NCBI GenBank assembly: GCA_947652605.1 | Contig: OX393581.1 | Coordinates: 24,856,788-24,920,787, forward strand | Reading direction: 5' to 3' | DNA: 64,000 nt | DNA from: Elmis aenea | Lineage: Eukaryota; Arthropoda; Insecta; Coleoptera; Elmidae | Shown: positions 33,528 to 44,548 of the stretch, in pieces | How the letters are laid out: every line of letters starts with the position of its first letter | Numbering within the stretch: the stretch's first letter is position 1 | Program-made: the position numbers and the translations under genes | The notes under the pieces: generated by a model | What the model was told of the DNA's origin: nothing | Database searches by the model: none | What the model saw: only the letters and a program-made list of their open reading frames with translations

Positions 33528-34790
33528 AGGCCGGTTACACTTATGGTTTTGCACGTGGTTTTGCATGGAGTACGGCAAGGAGGAGTACTAAGCCCGCTAC
33601 TATTTATAAGCCTAATTGATGAAGTTATAAAACAAACCTGGAACCAAACGACGAAATACACAATAGGTTTTCACAATCTAAAACAAGTCCAAGTACAAGC
33701 TTGTGTATTCGCAGATGATGTTGTGCTGGTCGCTAAAAACGAAAAAGAACTTGAGAATAATATTAATGTGTGGGCCCAGATAATGAAAAACTATAACTTA
33801 CTAGTAAATAAGAAAAAAACAAAAGTAATGACTATCTCAAATAAAGAAAAGAAAATCAACATCAGACTCGGAGAAGAAATGTTAGAACAAGTAGATGAAT
33901 TCAAGTATCTTGGAATAATTATAAACAGTAAAGGAACACAAGAAAATGAAATAGGAAACAGGATAAAAACAGCAACAAGAACATACAACGCCATGTATAA
34001 GAATTTTTTGAATAAAAAGGAGATATCAAGTGAAACAAAAATAACAGTATATAACACAATCTACATACCAATTTTAATATATGGTGCTGAGAATTGGGTA
34101 CTGAATAAAGGACAAGAGAATAGATTACAGGCTGCAGAAATGCGGTACTTACGAAAGGTGGAAGGGGTTAAAAGAACAGATAAAATAAGAAACGAATACA
34201 TAAGAGAAAAACTTAAAATGAAATCACTGACAAGTAAAATAGAGGAAAAGAAATTAAAGTGGACAGGCCACTTAATACGAATGGACAGCACAAGGCAAGT
34301 CAAGAAAGTATGGGAAGCCAGAAAAATAGGCAAAAACAGAAGGGGACGACCCAGAACAACATGGAACAGCAGCGTAGTGGAGGCAATAAAACGTAGAGGA
34401 AAAACATGGGAAGAAGCAAAAGTACTGGCCAGGGACCGAAAGGGGTGGCGTAGCTTTGTCGAAGGAAAAAAGTGAAGGAACAAACCTCGACACCTACGGG
34501 TACAAGAGGACAACGATGATGATGATGATGATTTGCTGACTTGATTTTGTCGACTTGGTTTTGCACATGATCGCGTACGCGTTTACACTTACGGTTTTGT
34601 ACGTGGTTTTAAAATCTAGCAGCGCTAGTTCACTGGTGCAAAACCAAGGTCAATAAAATCGCGTTCACACACACGATCATAATCACATGCAAAACCAAGG
34701 TCAATAAAATCGCGTTCACACACACGATCATAATCACATGCAAAACCAAGTCGGTAAAACCACGTGCAAAACCATAAGTGTAAACGGCCT
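33528..34790. mobile_element. TIR element (AGGCCG..GGTTTTGCACGTGG) invaded by a LINE fragment (left unit)
   Basis: Left TIR (33528-33560) and right TIR (34757-34790) are inverted copies carrying TTATGGTTTTGCACGTGG. The right side holds a 51-bp tandem repeat (two units, about 34640-34745; one unit in the right copy). A reverse-transcriptase fragment ending in a (GAT)n run (34515-34531) occupies the interior. Right-unit counterpart 52805-54019. Confidence 0.8.
33543..34475 (+). CDS. 5'-truncated RTE-like reverse transcriptase fragment (left copy)
   Basis: 310 codons. It begins MVLHVVLHG, encoded by the host element's TIR, and then joins RT sequence at VRQGGVLSPLLF. The catalytic FADD is at 56-59, KYLGIIINSKG follows, and the tail has ILIYGAENW, GHLIRMDS, RRGRPRTTW and DRKGWRSF. 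This is the C-terminal half of an endonuclease-RT of the kind common in arthropod LINEs (RTE-like). Fingers motifs and endonuclease are missing, so it cannot be active. The start codon is accidental, from the TIR. The copy at 52820-53752 differs at one residue. Confidence 0.75.
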   Translation: MVLHVVLHGVRQGGVLSPLLFISLIDEVIKQTWNQTTKYTIGFHNLKQVQVQACVFADDVVLVAKNEKELENNINVWAQIMKNYNLLVNKKKTKVMTISNKEKKINIRLGEEMLEQVDEFKYLGIIINSKGTQENEIGNRIKTATRTYNAMYKNFLNKKEISSETKITVYNTIYIPILIYGAENWVLNKGQENRLQAAEMRYLRKVEGVKRTDKIRNEYIREKLKMKSLTSKIEEKKLKWTGHLIRMDSTRQVKKVWEARKIGKNRRGRPRTTWNSSVVEAIKRRGKTWEEAKVLARDRKGWRSFVEGKK

Positions 34791-35432
34791 TTTAGTCTTG
34801 CATTAAACATTGCACTGCTTAAAGTAATGATTACAAAGAGTACTTACAAATGGTTTAGTAATTGGTGCACATAAATTAGATTTTGGACCAGAAATTTGTT
34901 TTTGTCACTACATTGATGTGTTTTTTAAAATTTATTTCAACCTCACACTTGCTTTAATACTTTCATGGTACTTAAATTTAATAACCTCTGTTCTCCTTTT
35001 GAATTATCTTTGTCACTGTAAAACCACAAAATATGTGCTGAGACTGTGGTTAATTTTAAATAAAATTCTATAAATTTGTGCTCACACTAAAAATATTAAT
35101 GTTCTCGCAATATTTATTTTGAGCGGTAAAATATTAAAAGTAATCTTTTAAACAAATTAATATTAAAAATTTGTTCTCAGAAAAGTGTGGTGAGCAAGGC
35201 TGGATCTATTATCGCTTTAGGCCCCATCCCCATGCTTGAGCGGCTTTTCATTGATAATTTTTTATTAATAAATTTACAAATTCTTGTCTCCAAAATTTTC
35301 AAGAACGAATGGGCCCTTTTTATCCCCTACTTTTCCGGCCGCGAAGTATGTAGATCCGGCTCTGCTAGTGACTTATCGTACTGGACTTTTACTTGCAAAA
35401 AAAATGAAGATGATTTTTTTTGAAATAATAAT
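34791..35432. other. Dehydrogenase 3' flank with a small hAT-like MITE
   Basis: 35195-35364 has ends CAAGGCTGGATCTA and (inverted) CAGAGCCGGATCTA, hAT-like, with poorly matching flanks. A minus-strand polyadenylation motif (TTTATT on +) falls inside it near 35260, so the gene may use a transposon-supplied signal. The counterpart is at about 54398-54565 (TTTATT 54459-54464). Confidence 0.4.
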
Positions 35433-38400
35433 CTACTCTTTAAGCCCATTCCTAAAAGGATCATAATTTTCATCAAGCTTCACCAATTTCAGACTAACTT
35501 CCCACAACTTCTTTGCGTCAGCATCCTTTTTTGCTCTTGATGATGGTTCAGTTTTTTTGCAATCTGAATAATACAATCCCGTTTCTTTACCAGTTTTTTC
35601 ATCTATGGCGCAGTATATGGTAGTGTAGGCTCCTTGCTCGGGTGTTTTCATGAAAAATTTTGCTATCCCACTAGTTGCCATGCATTTTGCTCCTCGGAAC
35701 ATCGAGTCATCTAGATGTCTTGCCAAGTCCGTGTAGATTACACCTGGATGAAGGCTGTAAACGGTCAGGTCTTGAATATTAGCCTCTGAAACGAAAATTG
35801 CAGGTAAACACAAAATTTATCTTTAGTTAATTTTTCAGTACCTTTTATTCTGCGTGCGAGTTCCCTGGTAAATAAGACATTTGCCAGTTTACTTCTGTTG
35901 TAGGCTGCTATGGGGGAATATGAGTGTTTTTCCCAGTGCAGGTCATCAAAATCTATGCGACCATCTGAAAATAAAAATATAACTTATTTTATAATAGGTT
36001 TAATTTTTATTCCTGTTCATTAATTTTTCCCACATAAATTTGCTACCCTAATCAAGTGTATTATTGCTTACTAAGGTGCGCTAAAGATGAAACATTCACG
36101 ATCCTTGCAGGTGTATTTTTAATAATTTTTGGGAGCAGCAACATGGTAAACAAAAAATGGCCCAAATGGTTTGTACCGAATTGCGTTTCAAAGCCATCTT
36201 CAGTCCTTCCAAGAGGGCAACACATTACACCGGCGTTGTTTATCAAAAGATTTATGTAATCTTCAGATGTAAGAAGTTCTTCAGCACAGGCTCTTATAGA
36301 GGCTAAACTGTTTAGGTCTAGCTGAACAATGACCATTTCTCCAAGACCATCTAGTCCGTGACATTCTTTTTCAACATCTTCTTTTGCCAAATTTGCTTTG
36401 TCGATCGATCTGCATGCCATTATAATGCGGGCCCCTAAAAAATTTAAACGTTGCTATCAGTGTCACTCAAATTAGCTAGAAAAACAACCTTGAATTTTAT
36501 TTTTGTGTACTTTTCTATGACTATCGGTCAAGGCTTTACATAACATTATTAATCGATTCCTGGCACTTTAAAATTATTTCTTTGAATTCTACATCCCAAA
36601 CTATTAAAAAAAGTCAAATTTTAAAGTCGTTTATAATATATAATATACTAAAATTTTTGTAACAGTTTTTTTTGCATTAGTAATAGGTATTATTTAATTG
36701 AAATGATAAAAATTGTACATCATTCTAAACGCATTAGTGGCAATAAAATTAATATGCCTACGGCATCTTTGTGAAATTCGTTAAAATTCAAAGTAAGTAC
36801 TCAAACTTGCTTAAAATTGTCGAAGGTTATTATATATAATTTCAAATATTATGATTTTTATCGTCAATATAATAGTAAATGACTAATTGATAACGAAAAC
36901 GATACAAAATATAAGTTAAACTCGTGATCATTCTGTAAATGAAGTATTTGTAACAAAATTAAGTACTAAGGTCGTAATAATAACAATTCATTCTGTTTCA
37001 ATATTTGAATATTGGATAATACTTGAAAGATACAGCAAATTTAAATGATAATAAATGTAGGTAATCGTTTATTGCTATTACGAGATATACCTATTTCAAT
37101 AAAAAATAAATCTACAGCTAATGTACGTATTGCAAAATGATTTGCCGATTAAAGATAATTTGACTTGTATCTGTAAGCGGTTCAAATTGTTTGGAGTATA
37201 TTAAATATTTACGTACGTAATAAAAACAAATCTGATGTGTAAACTGTTACATCATTGATGAGATTTGATGTTGATATTTAAAAAGCCTGACTCTGCAATT
37301 TTCCGTACCTAGCTTATTTCGCATTAGTAAATACGAACTTTGTATTGTATTGTATTTATATTTACGCACAATTGCTTTTCGTTATAAAACTGATTATAAG
37401 GTTGTGATTAATTTCCAAATGTTTAAAAAATATAGTTAAAAACTACCTAATTACTTTTCCATAGAAAATATTTTTCAAAATTTTCTCGCAGCTTTAATTT
37501 AGGTGTTTCTAAATACGTTTCCATATACATATTTATATTAATCTCTGTTACCGGTATAGTTAGCGAAAATCTGATATAAGTCTCTTAGCTAATTTTTAGA
37601 GAAAAGAAAGCCTGTTTAATTCGATTTTCTTTATATCGCTTTTCATTTTGACTCTACAGGGAAAAAAATAACATTTCAAAGTTTTTAAAAATTTATTACT
37701 ACTTTATTTATTAAAATAACACAAAATGCTGTGCAGGTTTTGATACAGATTTTTATGCTTAATTTAAAAACAAAATTAAAATTCTCTTAGCGACTTCGAC
37801 TTTCGAGATGTAAAGTAAAGTTATATTTTTTTACAGGAAATCCTAGCTGGCCAAGTCTTTATAAAAAAAGAGTGTTTTTTTAGCTTTTCAAAAATATATA
37901 GTTTTATATACTTTTTGCAAAGAATAACCGAGATATAGCTAATTTTGTGAAAATGTTATTATCAAAGTTTGCAATGATTTCGTAAACAAGTTATGTTTGC
38001 AATTAATAAACAACAAAACGTTATTTCAAATTCTGCAGCTACCTATACGTTTTCATCACTAACAATGTAAACTTGTATCTATTAAATTTTGTTCAAATTT
38101 AGCCATTTTCACAATACTACAATAAACGGTTATAAGTAAAAATAATACCTGGATTTGCTTAAAACTTTAAAAATGTACTTGGATACGACGTTTAGTTGTT
38201 TATTTTTTATTAATTGCAAACATCACTTGTTTACGAAATCATGGCAAACTTTGATGATAACATTTTTACAAAATTAGCCATATCTTGGTTATATTTTGCA
38301 AATAATATATAAGATTATATAATTTGGATAAGCTACAAAAATGCTCTTCCCTTTAAAAAAATATAAGTTTATTTCATAACTTGAAAGTAAAGGTCGCGAA

Positions 38401-39182
38401 AATAATTTTAATTTTGTTTTTAAATTAAGCATTAAAATTTGTATAAAAAACTTTGATAATATTTTGTTCTATTTTAATAAAGAAAGAAGTTATAACATTT
38501 TTAAAAATGATGAAATTTTATTGTTCGTCTGTAGTGCCAAAATGGAAAGCGATATAAAAAGTTTGATTATATAGGCATTCTTCCCTCAAAAATATAGCCC
38601 AAGAGATTGATATCAGATTTTCGTTAACTGTTATGATAACCGAGAAAACATTCGAATTTGGTCCACCCTATACACGTCACTAACAAAGTGGTTTATGTGA
38701 CATACGTCTAAAACTGGAACAAATCAATAAGATATACATTAGTAAGTGTATATAAAGTTAATTTAACATTCCCACTAAACGTATATACTATTGATTTACA
38801 ACCTAATCACCAAATTTAAATCAATAAAAATGTTCTGGTCCCAAAGAACTACGTCTACTATTTTAAATAAATCATGGATGTTCCTAAAATTCTTAAATAA
38901 TACTTTCTTATTGTGTTGTGTTTTAATCAAGCCGTCATTTCGAATAAAACGACAGTATTTTGTTAATAAGCACAAGTAATAATTTTGCAGGGTGAAGAAA
39001 TGTTCAGGAATTTTCCAAAAATTGTACCCCTTATTTCATAATATAAGATGGACATCAAAAATTGGTGTTTAAAAGTATTTTCTTGCTAACTATAAACTAC
39101 TAAACGATATGGGTTAACGAAAAATTTAAATCGAAAATAAATACCTCGCTTATAAAAATCCTTCGTTGTAGTTTTTCCAATT
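35433..39182 (-). pseudogene. Retinol dehydrogenase-like SDR, left copy lacking the start of exon 1
   Basis: Exons 4, 3 and 2 are intact (35433-35785, 35842-35964, 36072-36434) and match the complete copy at 54634-58437. Only the last 38 bases of exon 1 remain (39145-39182). The duplication junction removes the initiator Met, the first residues and the cofactor-binding TGANTG. Residual coding includes NNAG, the catalytic Ser and YNRSK. Without exon 1 it cannot bind NAD(P) properly and has no obvious start. Exon sequences are scarcely decayed, so truncation is recent or the copy is an assembly artefact. Confidence 0.85.
36435..39144. other. Large intron 1 of the left dehydrogenase copy, with a foldback
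   Basis: AT-rich. Inverted arms at about 37548-38030 and 38185-38640 (for example AAACTTTGATGATAACATTTT against its near-inverse at about 37950) form a 1.1 kb foldback. Present in the right copy too (about 56745-57835), with indels between copies. Confidence 0.65.
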
Positions 39183-39697
39183 TTTAACCGTTTCCCAACC
39201 AGTAGATATATTTTAACCAAATTTGGTACACAGCACCACCTTACAGGTTACCACATTCGGTTAGAATGTCAAGCAATTAGTGGCGGAGTTGTAGGGGTTC
39301 AGTTTTATTAAATTTTATAAAAAAAACTAGTACGTCCCTGTTTAAAATCAAACTCTTGACTGTTCTTGGTATCTTCAACCGTTTGGCGCGATACTATATT
39401 TATTTCACTATTCTCGCGAAAAATTTGCTCAAGTTCGATCTAAAAATATCGCGAAAAGCAGAAAATTGCAAATTGCAGAGTATGTTAAAATGTGGATCAT
39501 TAACCGTTAATTTAGTAGAACTTATTCCTTTATTATTAGCAGGTTGTTATTAATAACTGCAAAATCGGTAATTACTTCTTTATTTCGAATATTAGTGATA
39601 TTTTTAGATCGAATTTATGAGCTCTAAATAAGGTGGAATCCAACCGCCAAATACATGCTGTATATACAACTGTGGTACCTCTAGTGCGTTCCACAGA

Positions 39698-40219
39698 ACA
39701 CAGGAGTGCGTTCAGAAATTCGAAACTGGTGTTGGTACCTTAGATCATATAAACTACATGGATAACACTACCACAATGCAACTATGTTGTACACATATCC
39801 CAGACGTACAATTATACTGCATCTCCTTCTAACACATATGAATGTCGGCAACATTGTCTTAACTATCTTTATTCCTATGGTGTTGTGTTATCCATGTAGT
39901 TTATATGATCTAAGGTTGGTACGCGCCTTGTAGTGTATAAACCGGTGCGCATCAGAGAGTGAAATAGTTTCTGAACCGTACGGTGTGCATGGTCATTAGT
40001 GTCGATTTAACTTAACCTTAAAGTACATTCTACGGTTTGCACACCCGCACACCACTCCCAGGTGGGGTGTAAAATGTGCATATTGTGTGCAGCACTGTGC
40101 ACACTAAACGAATTTTTGAACGCAATGCATTTTGTTCACAATGTGCTCATAGCTTATTTCTGAACGAGTTTTTTGAGACACAGCACACCAGTTATGAGTT
40201 TCTGAACGCACTCCTGTGC
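39698..40219. mobile_element. TIR element with nested palindrome (right unit copy)
   Basis: Same structure as 27315-27836: outer ACAGGAGTGCGTTCAGAAA TIRs, inner 180-bp palindrome at 39737-39916. Confidence 0.7.
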
Positions 40220-40389
40220 GTTCCATAAGGTGCCGCCTCAAGTGGCTGATTTGCTGAACTAAACTAACCATTTAAATTCAAACCAAATAAAAATAACGGA
40301 ATTAAGTGTAAAGTTTTGTTTACTTCCCATTGCTTTTATGGTTAGTTTTGTTTGATTTTATCCGAAGATAATTTTTTTATACTTCAAGG

Positions 40390-41347
40390 ATGAGTAATCG
40401 TGGTAGTTGGCGTAAGTGAATTCCTTAAAATCGTTTGGTATTTGATTATAACCTATTAGTTTATTACAGCATTTTTATCCAAGGATCAGGTTAGATACGC
40501 TATTTGGGATAATATCTTCAAAGAATATCAGCAAAAAGGGCTTAAAGATAGTAGTACTGGTGCCCTTATTAGTGATCTTGAAGAGTTACCTGGCAACACA
40601 AACAAAAAGAAGAGGCCCAAAGTTCTTGCTAATATTAAATTGGATCAGTTAAATCGTAGCCGAAAGAAGTCTCAACAAATGAAAAAAAGTTCAAAAAGTA
40701 ATAAGAACAACGACAGTAGTTTATTAAAAAATAAACAAACAAATACGAATAAGGCAAAACAAGGCAACGAAAACATGTCATCCGTTACAAGTAAAAGTAA
40801 AGGAAAACCAGCCAACAAAAGTGTCGAGCCACCTTTACAAACTAATGTTAAAAGTAAAGCATTAAAGCAGGTACTTAATGAATCTATCCGTAAAACAACC
40901 GCATACACAAGAACGTCAGATGTAGCAGATTCGCAAGTATCATCAACTTTAAGTAAACAAAAATTATTTGGATCACAAGATCTTGTCAAATATTATGGGA
41001 TGAATCTTGAATTATTGAAACAAGCAGCCAACAAGATTGAAGTAGAATTAAAAAGTGAATTTGCTTATAAACTGTGTAAACGATTGGAAATGGCAGAAAA
41101 AGGAGTTGTTAACAACGATAAATATTCGTTTTGGAATACGGCTGTTGAAGATGAATTTACTAGATTGCAGGAGTTTGTAGAATTGCAAGAACTTGTTGAA
41201 TATATTAAGTTTTATACGGCTCTTAACAGTTTGACGAAAAAAGAAATATGGTAAGATTTTCCGTTGCTAGATTTATTTTGTATTCATTATTTTCTTTGTT
41301 GTAGTGTTTCTGAAATCATAGACCCCTTGAAGCTGGATATTCAGTAG
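40390..41347 (+). CDS. Unrecognised basic/helical protein, 281 aa (right copy)
   Basis: Exons 40390-40411, 40470-41250 and 41305-41347 mirror the left copy exactly (offset 12383). The main-exon translation shows no amino-acid difference, splice sites are preserved, and AATAAA is at 41480-41485. Both copies appear functional. Such perfect identity means very recent duplication, gene conversion or an assembly duplication. Features as described for 28007-28964: Lys/Ser/Asn-rich middle, helical C-terminus, no transmembrane or signal segment, family not recognised. Confidence 0.72.
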
Positions 41348-41485
41348 ATATAATTTGCATAAAATAGTAGATCCATGAATTGATGTGAGTTAATATTTTT
41401 AAATGTTGTGTTGATTGTATGAAGTTTTTTTTATCAGTAAAATTGTTTTTGTAATCATAGTTTAAGTTGCATGAGTGCCAATAAA

Positions 41486-43037
41486 AACTTCAAGAGGTTT
41501 AAAAATTGCAAAGACAGTTTATTTTCAATTTTTTGTCCATAGCAAGGCTTTGAACTTAGTCATTGAGATGTTTAGTAAACAGCTTTGCAAATTACAACAG
41601 ATAATTGACTTTGTAAACATAGAGATGCCTTTTGATAAGATGTCTTTATAAACACTTTATCTACTGTAAGTTAGCATTGGAACGTAAAGATTTAGTGTAA
41701 TAAGATACAATGTTTTATGTTGTATTTTGTATTAATAGTAATTTAATCTATGAATTTCATTTATATTTTAAATATTTATTACATATATATTACTGAACTT
41801 CATTTTTATAGTACTTAACTTTGATACAGCAAATGTAACATATAATTGTAAGAAAGTTCTATGTTTGATGCCGTACTTGAAAATTCAAAATTTATCTGTA
41901 CTTTATTAACGAATAAAATTTTATTTACTGTATATGCCTACCATAATTATAATATAAGGTACAACATTTCAAGCGCTTTTTTCTAATTCTCCCTGTAAAT
42001 GAAAAATGTTTTATTTAATATGTTCGCTGCCAACTACGATTATACTCGTTAATTGATATCTTACCTTCTAGGCCAAGTACGAATTAGTTTGTAATATACG
42101 CATGTTAAACTGGATACTTGGCCTCTAAATAAGGCATAGTTGGTGTTCGGCTGCTTGTCAGAAAAAATAATTTTTATTTAAAAAATGTAAAATTGTATAT
42201 TTATTGATGCAAAATAAAATAAAAACTAAATGTCTGTACAAAATTGTGATATATAAAGCATTCAAGAAAATTTTAGTAGTATATTTGTAACAAATTACAA
42301 AAAACTTGAACAAAATATAAGACAAAAGTAAGTTAATGGATATAAACTAAAAACATATATAGGAAATTAAATTGATTTGCTGATTGATAACATTTCATAA
42401 AAGATATATTTTGAAACACTTTTCCACGCACATAATCGGTTTTGCACATAAAATTGTGTAAAATTAAAAGAGCTATACATGGGCAAATAACAAAAGATTG
42501 TCCCTTACCCCAGCTACGAGATATCTCGTTCTTCGTTTTTACGGTTAAATGGGCTGCCTGTGTGAGCGGTTCATATGCTAGGGCCGTGGCAGTAAACGTG
42601 TTAATTTTTGGTATAATTTCTGGAATTTCCGAAAAAGTTTACTATACCTGGTAATTTTATAGCATGGGCAAAAAGTTTTGGTGGCACAAATGCAGTAGTA
42701 AATAAAATATTCTGAAGGCTTAAATCTGTTACACGTTTCAAATGGCTGATCATTTATATATTGGGGCTCGGATGCAACAACTTTTTTGGGGCCCCATTAT
42801 AATAAGAAAATTTTCATGTTGATTTAATTAAATTTGAATTATGTAAATATACACCTAAGTAATATAAAATTGTAATAAATTAAGATAAATAATTGGCTGA
42901 GTTATTCCGGTATTCAATATTTCGGACTGGAATGAATTTGTAATTGAAAATTTGTTTTTATTACAACACAACACTACGACAACAGTTGAATATTTTTTTA
43001 TTTTGTTTGTTTGCACTGATCTTATAAGTGATAAGGG
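41486..43037. other. Non-coding stretch, copy of 29103-30654
   Basis: Contains the hairpin repeat at about 42028-42148 and otherwise AT-rich sequence. Confidence 0.45.
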
Positions 43038-43479
43038 CAGGGTCCCGAACCGAATCGTAACTAGAACAAAAACCGGAACGAACCAGTGCTTTTTTCATGA
43101 ACCGTGAACCGAAACTGAACCTTTTTGTTAAAAAATTACAAAACCGCTAAAGCAAACCGAACCGACTGGTTTAACCGGTTCAAACCCCTTCAACCGCTTC
43201 ATACAACGGTTTGGTCCAATTTTTTTTAATGCTTAAATTTTTTATTTTCGTAGTTTTGATTACATTTGACCAGAAATGGACAAATTTAACACAGTTTAAT
43301 TTATAAATATGCATTATCATCATATTTTGCATTGAACCGGAACTGAAACGTTGCTGCCGAAACGGTTACCGAATCATTATTAAATAAAAACCGGTGGTCT
43401 GGAACGTAAACTGAAAAGTTAAAATTTATCGAACCAGTAACCGGAACTGAACTGTTAATCTTTGAGGTTCGGGTCCCTG
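43038..43479. mobile_element. hAT-type MITE rich in GAACCG repeats (right unit copy)
   Basis: Duplicate of 30655-31096 with the same GATAAGGG flanks (43030-43037, 43480-43487). It was present before the duplication. Confidence 0.85.
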
Positions 43480-44032
43480 GATAAGGGCCTTTTTGGCAAA
43501 TATTTTTCATAATCGTTTGGTGTATTTTCTATATCTGTTTTAATCTCTATAATTTCACGTTACATTTCAAAAGCGACATCATGACGTACAACTTAAACGT
43601 TCCAAATTACTTGGAATGTCTTTTGTTTCAATTCCGCGTTTTATCCACTGTTTTAAACTGCCCTTTTTTTGCCTAAGTTTTTTTTAAATTTTGAAAGTTT
43701 GTATTTCTACAGCCGATAAATATTTTCTTTCGGATGGCATAAAATGTACAAAATAATTTAATTCATGCATTTTGGGGCCCCCTAAGACGGGGGTCTGGGT
43801 GCTTTGCACGTTGCATCCATGCACCTCTCCTACTTTCAAATAAACTTACGCTTTGTAGAAATAACTGCAAAAGGAAGAGTTATGAATTTATGACATTAGT
43901 AAAATTATTATCAAGATTTTATAGTAAACTGAATTTTTTGAGCAATGAACCAAATTTGCTCGAAAACTATTTTAAGATTAAATTATAGATTTACTTAACC
44001 GAAAGTAGGTAGAAAAAAGTTGTGGATATATC

Positions 44033-44447
44033 CAGGGCTTTGGAGCAGTCCAATTTTTTAATTGCTCTGTTCTGGCATCAAAATGCCTGCTGCATGCTCT
44101 AAATATTGTTAACATTTAAAAAAAAAGTTTTTTGATAAACAAAATTGCTTTTTACAACAAAGTTTTAATTTTATCGGATATGTAGTTGGTCAAAAATAAC
44201 AATATTTGATCCTGACAGTGAGTTAAGTTTAACAAATGGTTGAAAAAACAAATTATTGATCTTCAAACGTTGAAAAAAAGAAAAAAAAGTAGTTTTTATT
44301 AAAATTGTACATAATAAACTGGGACAGTGGAGCAATCAAAATTATTTGCTCCGGACTCCGCTCCTGCTCCGGGCAAAAACCCATTGCTCCACTGCTCCGT
44401 GCTCCACTGCTCTGTGCTCCAGCTCCGTGCTCCGCTCCAAACCCCTG
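44033..44447. mobile_element. hAT-type MITE rich in GCTCC repeats (right unit copy)
   Basis: Duplicate of 31650-32064, with GATATATC / GATGTATC flanks retained. Confidence 0.75.
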
Positions 44448-44548
44448 GATGTATCTTTATATTTTTGAAATAAACGCGAATTTCGTAATGTTAATTTTGG
44501 ATTTTGCATATATTGAAAGATCGTTCAAATTTGTGGGACAGGTATATT

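Larger units (their letters stand above)
26796..39182. repeat. Tandem duplication, left unit (12.4 kb)
   Basis: 26796-32165 matches 39179-44548 at a constant offset of 12383 after two small compensating indels near 26950-27050. 32407-39180 matches 50092-58355 with the offset drifting from about 19.28 to 19.18 kb through indels. The left half is almost identical between copies and the right half slightly less so. The unit ends inside exon 1 of the dehydrogenase gene. Confidence 0.95.

Noticed and set aside
34061..34566. Open frames of 73-150 codons on the minus strand opposite the RT fragment
   Set aside because: They are antisense shadows of the RT coding sequence, rich in Phe/Ser/Cys with no family resemblance.
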